From: Flammula alnicola
Taxonomy: Eukaryota; Basidiomycota; Agaricomycetes; Agaricales; Strophariaceae
Assembly (NCBI GenBank): GCA_015499995.1
Contig: JADNRV010000015.1
Span: forward strand, 248,001 to 312,000
DNA: 64,000 bases
Direction of reading: 5' to 3'
Shown: in pieces, positions 25,267 to 35,772 of the stretch
Layout: every line of letters starts with the position of its first letter
Position numbering within the stretch: position 1 is the stretch's first letter
Position numbers and translations under genes: made by a program
Notes under the pieces: generated by a model
Databases searched by the model: none
What the model saw: the letters and a program-made list of their open reading frames with translations, nothing else
Told to the model about the DNA's origin: nothing

Positions 25267-25894
25267 GATCCATTTAGGCACTTTGTGACATTGCTCTTCT
25301 CACAATCCTCTCCACCTCTACATTCTCTCGTCGGAGGTCATTTTTCTTTTTATAAAGCTCATTTGTATTTATGTGAACTTGTTGTCGCTCTTGCTCTGTA
25401 TCTGCTGGTGAAAAACTGTCCTCGATCGGGTCCGTAATGTAACTGATACCGTTTTCGGAACGCATTCAACAGATATAGCCCGCCGAGTCGACGGAAAATC
25501 GCATGACTTTGGTCTGCTGATTGGGTGACTTTGGCTTTTCAGTAGATAGAAGCCTAGGCAGAACTATGGGTAATGATCTGTGTTCTAAGTTCGTCTTCCA
25601 AGCTATCGACTTACGGCAATCTATACTGACAAAAATAACAGACGGTATGTGGCGGCGGTTTGCTTTCCGCAGGAGTTCAAAGACCTATATAGGTGCCCTG
25701 GTTCAAACTTGTAACGGACTAGACTTCTATCAGACAAAGGAGCAATCCGGAGGTCGGAAGGAACCAAAATTGTGGCTGCTGAGCACAGTACAGCTTTGAC
25801 ACTCAATCATAAGGAACACTTGCCCCAGAATATGTTTGTCGCCCGCTACCCCCCTTCGTCCGTCCGAGATAAAGCAAATCGTATTTAAAACATA
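25267..25894. other. Unresolved stretch with a possible small coiled-coil exon
   Basis: On the minus strand 25465-25274 encodes 63 residues with a charged coiled-coil-like end (KKKNDLRRENVEVERIVRR). A second open piece at about 25800-25630 (SDLRIAPLSDRSLVRYKFEP) could be joined to the upstream gene through a GTTAGT donor near 25899. Either could be 3' exons of the gene at 25895-26807. I could not build a confident model. Confidence 0.25.
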
Positions 25895-26807
25895 CTAACT
25901 TGTTGAAACACGACCGCTGCAAACGGAAGTGACATCATCTTCTTCACAATTCAGTAGAGATGACCAACGCGCCGTTGAGCGTTCACCAGATTCCGGGAAG
26001 CCCATGTCGGTGGAGTCTCTGTCATTATCGCTGACTTGCACGCTAGCCCAGATAGCCGCTTGATCTGTCCAATAGGTAGACAAGCTTCTTTCGTCGCAAA
26101 AGGTATATGTCCGGGGTAAGATAGGGTCCTGCTGTAGGTCCTCATTAAATTGAAAGGTCCCGCCACATGCTGTCGTGAGCGCCTCCGTTGAGCCTCGAGC
26201 TACGTCTTGCAGGTCCAGAATCACGTCCATTACACATGGCTTTCGACCAAACCAGTCCATTTGCAGTTCCACGGACTGTTGTGCCATGGAGAGGAGCACA
26301 TTTGCAGGGATTCTATCGGTAGAACCCGATGCACCGACGTGGTCACTGACATGAGGGTACGCATGAAGCGTCTTCGGAGTGCTAGTGGATGGCGCCTTCA
26401 CTTCGGACGCAACAGCTATTTGCGTTTGAGCTCTAGCAGTGGCAGCACCAGGTTTACGGCGATCGCGAGTCCGATTCGACGATTGTATTGGATCCTCAGA
26501 TAGGGGCAGTCCTTTTTTTGGGCGTGCTAAGGAACGACGTTTGAGTTGTGGCCATCTCGGAAGACATTTGTGTGAGTCTTCTCGAAGTTCAGATGCTGTG
26601 TTCGATACTGTCGATCGAAGAGAACGACGAAGAACCTGAACAGTTGAAATCCTGCTTGGGTTCAAACTAAGATTCAGTACAGAGGCTGGTTTGGTTGTGG
26701 AACAGATTAAAACTATCTCACCCGCCTTGCGCAGCACTTTGACTGATGTCGATTACTCCTGTACCGAGCGAAAGACCAGAAACCGGGGTTGCGTTACCTG
26801 GATTCAT
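25895..26807 (-). CDS. Uncharacterised protein, two or more exons
   Basis: Not recognised. Exon 1 (26807-26722) encodes MNPGNATPVSGLSLGTGVID, ending in phase 2. A 55-nt GT-AG intron (26721-26667) joins it to 26666-25895, giving 285 residues. The middle is basic and Ser-rich (LKRRSLARPKKGLPLSED), the second half acidic/neutral with LDLQDVARGSTEALTTACGG. A basic patch suggests a nuclear protein, but that is inference. The C-terminal end may be longer if the GTTAGT donor near the stop is used. The support is the clean splice and intact long frame, not homology. Confidence 0.45.
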
Positions 26808-27999
26808 AACTTGATACTCTAATGAGTGGATAGAATGGAAAAGAAGAGGGAAACGTAAAACGGTGGGTGACAGTATCTTGAATACTACACACGCTCTGGC
26901 CTGGCACACACCGCATTTCGATGCCGACCAGAGGTTCGAACACACAAAATGAACCGCAGCCCTGCAGAAATCAGCCAAAATCACACGGTGATAAATCACA
27001 GAACGAACCATTTTCCAGCGTCAGGTATGCCATTAACGGAAGTCTATGTCAGATAGCGTCATGTCTGTCCACTGCTTTCGCGTCGCCGCCGCCGCTGCAT
27101 TACGCGCCAACGTCGATCGCATTGCGGACAGCATTTAAAATGACATAGTTATCAGGCGGATAATTTTCCGCGGCGCAGAACACCGTATTTCCGCGCTTGA
27201 CATCGCAGTTCTTCGAACGAACAATGGTCTTGACCAAGTGCGGGGACCTTGGCTCGGGATACTGGTATAATTGGACCATTGAGTCATTAAGATATCACGG
27301 TGAGAAAAAATTGTTCACCTACATATCTACATATGACGAAGAGATCTGAAATATGCCTGATTGACATATCGGCTATATCTCCTTCATTCTTTGTTCGTAA
27401 TGCAGATCTCAGAGTACTGCAGGCGGCCAGAAAGACCTTGTTGCCGGCGGGCGACGTTTCTATATAGTAAGCTTATAATTGAGCTATGCCTTAACCCGGG
27501 TGAGGCTATGTTATTGGATACCTTTTTGCGGCCAAAGGTGTTTGTGTGAGATGAAGGACGCAAAGAAAAGATAACAGGTTCACCAAGTTCGCAAGCACGG
27601 AGTCAATGGCCGTTACTAGTACTTACATTTACATACAGTTTGATGGAGTTAAACTTTGTGACTATGATTTCCTAACACCCATCAACTCCTGTAACAAGCA
27701 TGTCTAAACACGTGCCCCATCCCGACTGACCCGAGGTTATTCCAAGTTGTGGGTCATTCGGACTTCTTCTGATCTTGAACCTCAAACCTTGTAGCAACCT
27801 TATAGTTGCAGAATTCAGAATATGTCAACGAGCGGGAACAATAATGACAGTTTAAAAAAATGTTTTGTTACTAGTTGCTATGTATTCTCAATGCTGTAGG
27901 CGATGCCTCGGTGTCCGACTGGACTACCTCTACGTAGAATTCCTTGGACAGGGTTTCCCGAACTAACTCGACTACAGCACAGGATAGAGTTGACTCATA
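26808..27999. other. Intergenic stretch of 1.2 kb
   Basis: Holds the 5' flank of the unknown gene to the left and the 3' flank of NDUFS8. Only short frames, with stops in all frames; no family resemblance, repeats or RNA gene recognised. Confidence 0.45.
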
Positions 28000-29026
28000 T
28001 CACCGGTAGACATGGTCGGCTTATGAAAGACAGGTCATTAATTATTTAATGTCACAAGGGTGTCAAAGAACTCACAGTGTAAGTTGGCTGCAATCTCAGC
28101 TTCGGCTCTATCACCATTTGCCAAAAGCTTCTCTTTGTTATAGAGGAGTTCTTCACGGTTCTCGACAGAGAATTCCTGGTTTTGGGCTGTACCATGCAGT
28201 CGGTTAATGTTTGTGACATTTAGCTTATGAGACGCTAATACGTACTCTCGACAATCGCATCAACGGGGCAGGCTTCTTGGCAGAAACCGCAATAGATGCA
28301 TTTTGTCATGTCGATATCTACAGCCAATGAACGAGAATTCAATGAGACATGGTTCAACAAGATGCGATGCGCCGCGTACCGTATTTAGTGGTCTTTCTCG
28401 ATCCGTCCATTCTAGCTTCGCTCTCAATCGTGATTGCCTGGGCAGGGCAGATGGCCTCGCAGAGCTTGCAAGCTAATTCAAGTATCTTCAGCTGGGAATG
28501 GGTTCCTTTTTGTCTGAATACTGACCGATGCATCGCTCTTCGCCACTGGGGTATCGTCGCAGTGCGTGCTCGCCACGGAAGCGAGGAGATAGAGGTCCTT
28601 TCTCAAAAGGATACATGATGGTGTAAGGTGGTCTGAAAAAGTTTTCCAGCACAATCCACATCCCTAGATAAAAGGTAAGTCCGGGTCATTGATAGATAAC
28701 AGGGCATCACATATACCTCTAATGATCTCAGTGAAGAAGAACAAATGCACGGCCTTATCAAGAGCACTGGGTCCATGCCTGTATGGGTTGAGTTCGTTGC
28801 CTTGTGCGTCGACTTCGCGCGGCAGAACATGCGCGTTATGAGAGTGACGCTCGCCAATCCCGCTGGTCAAATGTTCCAGGGTTTGTTTATTATCGTGTTG
28901 TGCATGAGAACAACTTGAGTTTGAAATGAGGCGACGAGCAACCAGTGCGGAGAGCGCGGGATTTGCGCGTGCAGTGAGCACCAAACGAGGCTGCAAGCCC
29001 AAGACTAGACGTGTTCTTGAAAGCAT
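28000..29026 (-). CDS. NDUFS8: NADH:ubiquinone oxidoreductase 23 kDa subunit (NDUFS8/TYKY), mitochondrial
   Basis: Matrix-arm complex I subunit carrying two [4Fe-4S] clusters (N6a and N6b). Both ferredoxin motifs are visible: [17 protein letters not shown] and, after an intron, [20 protein letters not shown], each with C-x2-C-x2-C-x3-C-P. Upstream blocks are [20 protein letters not shown] and [20 protein letters not shown], both diagnostic. The N-terminus is an Arg/Leu-rich presequence starting [20 protein letters not shown]. The last exon is tiny: ANLH joins across an intron to a His-Val-Tyr-Arg ending with stop at 28000-28002. Five or so short introns. The ATG at 29026 is chosen; the frame above it has only a non-ATG extension. 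Confidence 0.94.
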
Positions 29027-29190
29027 GAGGGTAAGGAGCGTCGACGATGCCAGCAACGGCGGTGGGGCGAAGTGGAACAACTACGGAGAGGTGAGGGTCA
29101 CGAAAGTCACACGGCGTGCCAGCCAATCACATTGGTCGAAACTCTAACGTGCTTCCTTTCAATATTGATTGAACAATCTTGAACATCACC
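29027..29190. promoter_or_regulatory. Compact bidirectional promoter, NDUFS8 (-) and prefoldin 2 (+)
   Basis: Only 164 bp separate divergent ATGs, so the two genes must share promoter DNA. It contains CCAATCA (29121-29127), a CCAAT-box-like element, plus a weaker ATTGG on the same stretch. In fungi CCAAT boxes bound by HAP complex often control respiratory genes; that link is inference. Confidence 0.5.
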
Positions 29191-29728
29191 ATGTCCTCAT
29201 CAACCGCAAAAGCAAAAGGAAAGCCTCCAGCTCTGTCAGATCAGGGTATGTAGCCTCACGAAACCTATTGCATTCGACCTGTTGACTTGGATCAGCCAGA
29301 GATCCAGCAAAACTACGTCCGATTACAAAATGAACTCCAAGCATTGGCCAGAAAGATCGGAGAGTTAGAATCAGAGGCAGACGAGCACACGTACGCGTCT
29401 TTTATCTTATTTATCGTTCAACAAGGCTAATAGGATCGTTTAGTCTGGTTTTGGTAACATTGGATGAAGCATTGGCTGAAGACCCTGAGCGCAAATGCTT
29501 TCGTCTCATTGGTGGTGTTCTTGTGGAAAGAACCGTCAAGGACGTCAGTCCTGCTCTAAAAACCAATAGGGATGGGGTGCGTTTTCTGCCATGGATCTTT
29601 ATGTTGGCCAAAGCTGACCTGCTTTACTAGATACGCAAGGTTATATCTACTCTGGCAGAGCAGTATAAGACCAAGGAAAAGATCTTGAAACATTCAAGAA
29701 AGAATATAATATTCGACCCGTTCAATGA
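29191..29728 (+). CDS. GIM4: Prefoldin subunit 2 (Gim4), frame-broken in the last exon
   Basis: Beta-type subunit of the prefoldin hexamer that hands actin and tubulin to the chaperonin. Start MSSSTAKAKGKPPALSDQ, then EIQQNYVRLQNELQALARKI, GELESEADEH-TLVLVTLDEA, ERKCFRLIGGVLVERTVKDV and GIRKVISTLAEQYKTKEK. The coiled-coil/beta-hairpin/coiled-coil order and GGVLVERTVK are diagnostic. At 29679-29684 the frame is off by one: read literally it continues with an unrelated 30-residue tail to a stop at 29771. Read one base back it gives DLETFKKEYNIRPVQ and a stop at 29726-29728, the normal family end. A lost base (GG read as G) is the simplest explanation; a true deletion or -1 frameshift is possible. 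Confidence 0.85.
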
Positions 29729-29771
29729 TGATGATGCATTCCTTCTCGATCCATCAATGATCACGCAGTGA

Positions 29772-30420
29772 AGAAGGTTATCGATTATGCTGAATGTCGA
29801 TTTCCACCATGATATCTATATGCGTTCCAATCTAGCCTCGCTTTCGATCTGGCAGTTGGGGTTTCCCGCATGGCATCTCCATCCAATCGTAAGCCAAACC
29901 AAGCACTGCGGTTTACTCCATGTAGTGCTGGTCAAGCCTCATATCAGTCCAAGAACATTGCGAGTGCCATTCAGCCTCATTCAGCATCCATTTCGGTCAC
30001 ATGCGTTCTCAATTCTCATGGATACCGAAGTCGAGGGATCCTAACCTATCCTAGCTAATGATCTGACATACTCACTGCAATTGCATGGTCTTAAAATATA
30101 GAATCAGATACGCCGCGGTGTTTGAACGTGATTCATCTGAGATATGGCATAAGGTGCATGCTGTGCATGTACAGAATGAAAGGTTGGATAATGGGCGGGG
30201 ATAGGTGTGAGTGTGAGCAGGCTTTGACAGTGTCGAGAATGGGGATTCCTCTGGGCGAGCTTACCCCGAGATGATCAATCGAATCCACGCGGGCCGACTT
30301 AGCAACGAACCAGAAATTTATCGAAACACACTTCTTTACCACACTCACTCTCGGTTCTTGTACTGTCTTTACTCTTTAGGCTTGCTAAAGCTCGCCGCTG
30401 CCACTCCTTTGCCCTTCGAT
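29772..30420. other. Intergenic, prefoldin 3' / CAP promoter
   Basis: Open frames of 60-85 codons occur but have no family match. The last 150 bp before the CAP gene are C/T-rich (cttctttaccacactcactctcgg), as expected for a fungal leader. No repeat or RNA seen. Confidence 0.4.
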
Positions 30421-31088
30421 ATGTTCGCCAACGCGATTCTCTTCGTTCTCTTTTCGCCTCTTCTTTCGGACCGGAGTTTTTCGCCGTACACGCGCTGCCC
30501 CAACCTGTTCTGAACTCTATTGCCCGTCGTGGCTCTCCCTCCAAATCTCAGCCTTTCTCGACTCTCATAATGTTGTACGCTCATCGCACAACGCGACTGA
30601 TCTCCAATGGTCGCCTTCCTTGCTCAGAAGGCAGAACTCTGGGCGGATAGATGCCAATTCAAACACACGAATGGAGTTCTCAGCAATGAACTCTATGGCG
30701 AAAATATTGTCGCAGGAACAGGCTCATTCCCTATAGACGCTGCAGTAGCGACATTTGTCGCGGATCAAGGTGGGTAGGCTTTTTTTTAACGCGAAGCTCT
30801 GTATTTAATCAGTACCTGCGGTCTTTGCAGGGAAATATAATCCTGCAAATCCTTCCTACCTACTCTTCACCCAGGTCGTGTGGAAATCAACCACGGAACT
30901 CGGTTGTGCCGTTTCGCTGTGCGACGGAATTTTCGATAAATCTCTTGGGAAAGCATCCTTGTATGTTTGCTTGTACAATCCCGTTGGTAACGTTATAGGA
31001 CAAGCGCCGTAAGCTTTTCTTTTATTCGTCACTTGGATGTCAGCTAACCTAAAACCATGCGTTATGCAGTGAAAACGTCCAGATCTAA
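30421..31088 (+). CDS. Secreted CAP/SCP (PR-1-like) protein, frame-broken near the start
   Basis: CAP-superfamily extracellular protein; fungal members bind sterols and lipids. The CAP core is clear: SHNVVRSSHNATDLQWSPS, AQKAELWADRCQFKHTNG, LYGENIVAGTGSFPIDAAVA, then after an intron YNPANPSYLLFTQVVWKSTT, ELGCAVSLCDG and LYVCLYNPVGNVIGQAP-ENV. The signature HFTQ/GENI/YxxxxxxxG motifs and paired cysteines are present. The start MFANAILFVLF looks like a signal peptide. Three frame changes lie in the first exon, at about 30451, 30553 and 30619; each is repaired by one more base in a T or C run. Downstream of 30620 the gene is intact with good splice sites. Sequence error is more likely than decay, but an inactive gene cannot be excluded. 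Confidence 0.75.
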
Positions 31089-31466
31089 ATCACTCTTCTT
31101 CCTCGAATATTTCCATTGTGGCCTTGGAGCCACTTTTCTTGCGCCATCTTGCTAGAAGTTATGGTGGCCGCCGGCAGACAGGATTCTGCCTCTGTCTTGA
31201 ACGTCAAACCTTTATGGTTGATCACGAGTATCTGATTCTCAACATTTGATATCAGTTGATATTTACTCAGCCCAAACCTTTTCAGCCCCCTACAAACCCT
31301 GTCCTGTTTGTCTTGTAGCAACGTTACCAACAGTATCGATCAAATATGCGTTCCCTCAGTTACAGTTCAATCACTATATGCTACCCATCCAACATTATAA
31401 TTAAAGGTACGTGTAAAATATGTTTTAAAAAACTCTTGACCTCTATTTATCTGGCATTGCGGCACT
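31089..31466. other. Convergent 3' region
   Basis: Between the 3' ends of the CAP gene and the minus-strand unknown gene. A/T-rich, with attataattaaagg near 31392. No gene seen. Confidence 0.35.
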
Positions 31467-34400
31467 CTACTTCGCATCACTCGGTAAATCTCTAGTCGGA
31501 TATCCAGCAGATCGCTGTGCTCGCGAATGACGGTTAAGCTGGTGCGACGACGACGGCTCCAATGGATTGTTGGTCCTGGGTCGGCGATCTTGGAAAGCAG
31601 TCGCGTTTGAAGATTGGGATATGTATTCTAGTCCATGCCACCTCTCCATCCATCAAGTTTCTAAGACGGGGATGTCGCCCCGAAAGTTTCCGGCAAATGC
31701 TCCTGGACGAAGCTGTGTATGCCCGCATACAACCTCTGGCGATCGTAGCCTTGCGGATACCATGATTCAGAAGCTGGCGGCCGTCCGCATGATTCAAGTC
31801 AGGAAAGATGAACTGGGGTTGGTTGCGAGACGTCGTAGGTATTGTAGGTCTGAACGTATATCCTCTGTAGGCAAAGGATTGCCAGATTGAGCTTGTTGAA
31901 TTGCTGGATTATCAAGAACACCGCTGTTCGCAAGTTCAGAAATTCTGCTTGCGCTGCGAAAGAAATCTTCCATATGCTGTGGAGCACAACAGATTGAGAA
32001 GAAGCACCATATTTGTGGCCAAGGCGAGCTGGCTTCGGAGGTGGCTGTCTTTGCAATAAGGCCCTCTGGGAGGAAGGGATGCTCTGCCTGATGATCGCTC
32101 CTCCGGCCTGGATAGCTGGTTGGAAGCGACCACCTTCAGCTGTGATGCAGGGTCGTTCTCGAGACCGAGAGATCTATTCACGAGGATCCTTGTTGCAACT
32201 GGAATATTGGAATGAAATACTTGTCGAGTTGCGACATCGTCGGCGGTGGTAGAGTGCGAGGGCTGTAACCTTGGTTCAACTTGCAGTGACCTCGATGGCG
32301 GCAAATTGACTCTAACTGGTTCGCCATGTTCTTGTGTATGCAAAGGAAAATCGTCATACCCAGATGAAGGGTCTGACCGTCGAGGATTTAGTGTTCCCAG
32401 CGTCGACGATCGCGTTACAAGCGTTCCGAGCTTCCGATGTGGATGCTGACGGTTTGAGCGTGGCATGTACCGATGGGATATTATGAGAGGACAAAGTCCT
32501 GCCAAGTCCACTCCGCCACGGCAACTGAGGCCGTGATACTGTATCGCCTTTAAGAGGAGTATTGGCCCGAGCCATGATGGACAGTCGAGAAGTATTTTCC
32601 TGGACTGTGTCTTTGAAAGGTTACGGACGCTGACCGGAGGACTATCTGACATCTCAACCTTTGCGAATTTCAGATTGGGAGTGTCCGAGAACATGGCCAG
32701 AATTTTGTCTTCGAGAGACTCTTCTTGGGTATTGAAGAACCAAGCGTACGAGAAGACTGATAGAGAACCAAGGTACCCCCTCTTCCCTTACGACATTCGA
32801 CGCGGATTCCGAAATGGGATGAAGGACTAGGTCACTTCGCCAGCTCGTGGTTGGTTGGATGGTCGTTTATCAGATGGGATTGTCTGCCGCAAAGAAATAG
32901 AGGTCCTGCGAGACCTTCCCTGAATTTCATCGAATGTAGATATCTTTCCACAGCGCTTCTCTGACATCGTTTCCGGGGACCCTTGGGTGAAATTTGGATC
33001 GATATGCCAACTATGCTCTACCGATATTGCTTCTGGAGCGGGCAGTTTGAACAGTGCGTTGGCGGAGGGTGCTCTATGTTTACGACAGCTCCGAGGTCTA
33101 TGGCCATTTGTTGATCCTCGCTATGAGTGGCCGCGACAACTGACTCTGGGTGTGTTTTTGGACTTCTTGCGTCGTTCTGGGATGTCGATCCTATAGCAGA
33201 AGGAAAATCGCTGCTGGGAGAAGTGGACTTTGCCCCCGGACGGATACTCGTATACAACGTCTGCGATTCGGAAAGCTTCTCAGGTGGTGATGTATCTTCT
33301 GTTTTCTGTTTTCCGCTACGCGGCGTGCGTCGGCGTTCACCTTTGGCTGGGTTCTTTCGAGGCGCGGACTTGGATTTGGGCGATCCATCGGAGCTAAAGC
33401 CCAGTTGGGTCGATCTGCGGTATGTTGTAGCGATGCGAGTTCATCTGCAATGGGTGTTGCCTAAAAATGTCAGGCTCCGCAGTGGTAGAGAAACGGAAGT
33501 GTTATCACCTTTATTTCAGCGATTACTTGGCCGGATGAAATCAAAAGAGGCTCCAAAGGCTCGTATGCGTCCTTCAGTATTACAGGCGGGTCCGCTAGAA
33601 AGATAGTACGCGACTCGGCCGTGCCTTCCTTTAGATCCTAGTGTATAATCAGGAACATCAAGCAAGGGAAAAGAGGGTTATATATACCATCGTGTCATTG
33701 ACAGATTCGTCGGGCACGGTTACGAGGGTTTTTAAAGAAACACAAATGTCCACTTCATTGTCTGTTGGGGATGTTCTCGAGGGGGAACAATGAGCGAACG
33801 AATGTAGTGTGATGTCATTTGGTCCAAGTTTCGTCTGTAAGGCTGTAAGATTCGACACGATGGGAAAGTCATATGGACCCACATATATTTCATCGGTGGT
33901 TGTTACAGGAATTATTTGCTGATGCAAGAAGTTGGACCTTTCAGTGGAAAGATTTATCAGATCCTCCCAATTGGCCTGACGGGTGGGTGAAAGGGTCGCC
34001 AAAGGAGCAACGCAGATACATGCCGAATTGATTATTTTCGCTTCTGGGCCGACTTCTTCGTGTTGAGCAGCAAGGCCGTCGGCCAATCCTGCCTTATCTA
34101 TTGCGTCTTCTGATCTGGTCAGACGGCCTGGTGCAAGATCGGAGAAAGGATTTTCAACATTATCGCAGTCGATAATGTTGTTTTCTGTTTCCCTTTCATA
34201 GCCGTTTTTCGTCATTTCTGTATCAACAAGGAGACCTGTCGGAATCTCCTTGAATCTGTGGCCATCGTTGAATGGATTGTCATGTATCGAAGTAGCAAGA
34301 TTCTAGATCATAAAACACGTTAGGTTGTGTGATATAAACTCGACTATATGCGCACTTTAATAGTAGAAGGATTTTCTTCGCCTTCAGTATCAAATTGAGA

Positions 34401-34977
34401 CATTTCGGGGGTATAGAAGACATCAGAACCATCGCTGAGAATGGGGCTGGGCTCGACCAGGAGATCAAAAGAAATGGGTAGTACGGAGTCTAACAGTGGA
34501 AACGAATGATCCCTCGAGTTCTTGTTGACAAGTTCGGTGCAATTGGTGGAATCTAAATTTCCGTGAGATACATCTTGCTCCTGACGGCGTCCAAAGGAAA
34601 GAATGAGCCAATTTCAAAAAGGGAAGAAGGATGATTGACCGACTTTCAATAATGTTAAGGTTTCGAGAGCCAATGCATTTGACTGAATTTCTGATGTGGG
34701 TCTGCGCGAAAAGTACTGCGCATGACATTTAGAGTAGAAAGGGAAGAAGTCTAAAAGATTCAGACACAACTTACGAGCTTAATTGGTGGACTGAATCTGT
34801 CCTGTTGTCCCTGAAAAGGCGAGATGAGTTAACGTTGAATGAAAAGTAATGCGCACCACGTACTAAGGTTGGACTTGAGAGGCTTTCAGCATTGTCAAAC
34901 TTACGGGCCGGGCTTGTTGGTAGCTGAATACTAGAAGAGGAATCTTCTCGTTCTTTGGTCTCGTCGACGTTGCCCAT
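31467..34977 (-). CDS. Uncharacterised long Ser/Pro-rich multi-exon protein
   Basis: Not recognised. Starts MGNVDETKEREDSSSSIQLP at 34977. Later coding pieces are convincing as protein: SFGRRQEQDVSHGNLDSTNC, LLDSVLPISFDLLVEPSPIL, SDGSDVFYTPEMSQFDTEGE, NVENPFSDLAPGRLTRSEDA, GPYDFPIVSNLTALQTKLGP, TPIADELASLQHTADRP, then the basic SDGSPKSKSAPRKNPAKGER and SYPQ/RLYAGIHSFVQEHLPE near the end. Composition (Ser/Pro, acidic patches, one strongly basic patch) suggests a disordered nuclear or cytoplasmic regulator. Frames change several times without plausible introns, for instance at 33407-33410 and about 31777; one extra base in a C or G run fixes each. Borders, especially the 3' end, are approximate. 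The 31936-32694 segment may be out of the true frame in parts. Confidence 0.4.
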
Positions 34978-35772
34978 TCTACAAACGAGATGTTTGGAAT
35001 GGACGATTTCTAGCATGTAAAGAAGGACAGGCGAGAGGGGTGTCAATCTTGGTAATTTATCCTATATTGACAGCGTGACAGACGCGCACTCTGCCGAGAC
35101 TACGCTCTACGCAGCGTGATTTCTGGTAGAGGCCCATGAATGGTTTATGTGGTATCGTAGTTCAGTACCCCAGGGTTTCGAGGCGAAACAGGAAGCCTTT
35201 TGCATTGAAAATACTTCTTGGAGAACTAACAATCCACAATGCATAAGATCCAACGCATCCCAGAAAAAGGCAGGCAAAGTGTAGCAATCCCCATAGACAT
35301 ACATGAGCTCCAGCACCAGGAGATCGTTTGAGAATTAGTTTCATTGTCATTGTCATTAGAACATTGATGTCGATAGTGGCCTTTTGAAGAAAGCTCGGTT
35401 ACAAGAAGACGCACAAAGCTGTTGTGATGAAAAGGAGCAAAGGAGGACAAGCTTGAACATGCGTTCCGTGAAACAGCACGCGTAGAAAGTTTCGTCATCT
35501 GTAAGGCTTCAAGGTCGTCGTGTGTGTCTTGGGGTCAAATAGCGACAGTGGAAACAATTTGAGTGACAAATGTTGTGGAATCTGGCAACGCCGCAACGCC
35601 AGCGCTCAGGGGCGTCCTTCCAATTTAGGATATGTACCCGCGGTGCCTTTGACGCTTGAAATCATGTCGGACTGAGAAGAAATGCACAGCTATCTCTTTT
35701 GTTCCTGTACTTTTTCATCTCTTTTCTTAATAACTCCAGAAGGGCTGCGCCTTTCACTTTCAAGCCAACGAT
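34978..35772. other. Divergent region before the SDR gene
   Basis: Should hold the promoters of the unknown gene (-) and the SDR gene (+). A minus-strand frame starting ATG at 35498 (MTKLSTRAVSRNACSSLSSF) with hydrophobic continuation could be a small gene, but no frame or splice gives a family match. Confidence 0.3.

Noticed and set aside
29191..29771. Calling prefoldin 2 a pseudogene
   Set aside because: Only one run-associated base is missing, all splice sites are intact and the alternate frame is perfectly family-like; error is simpler.
35226..35498. 90-codon minus-strand frame with hydrophobic C-terminus
   Set aside because: Possibly a small mitochondrial gene, but no splice or frame gives a recognisable family; left as unresolved.
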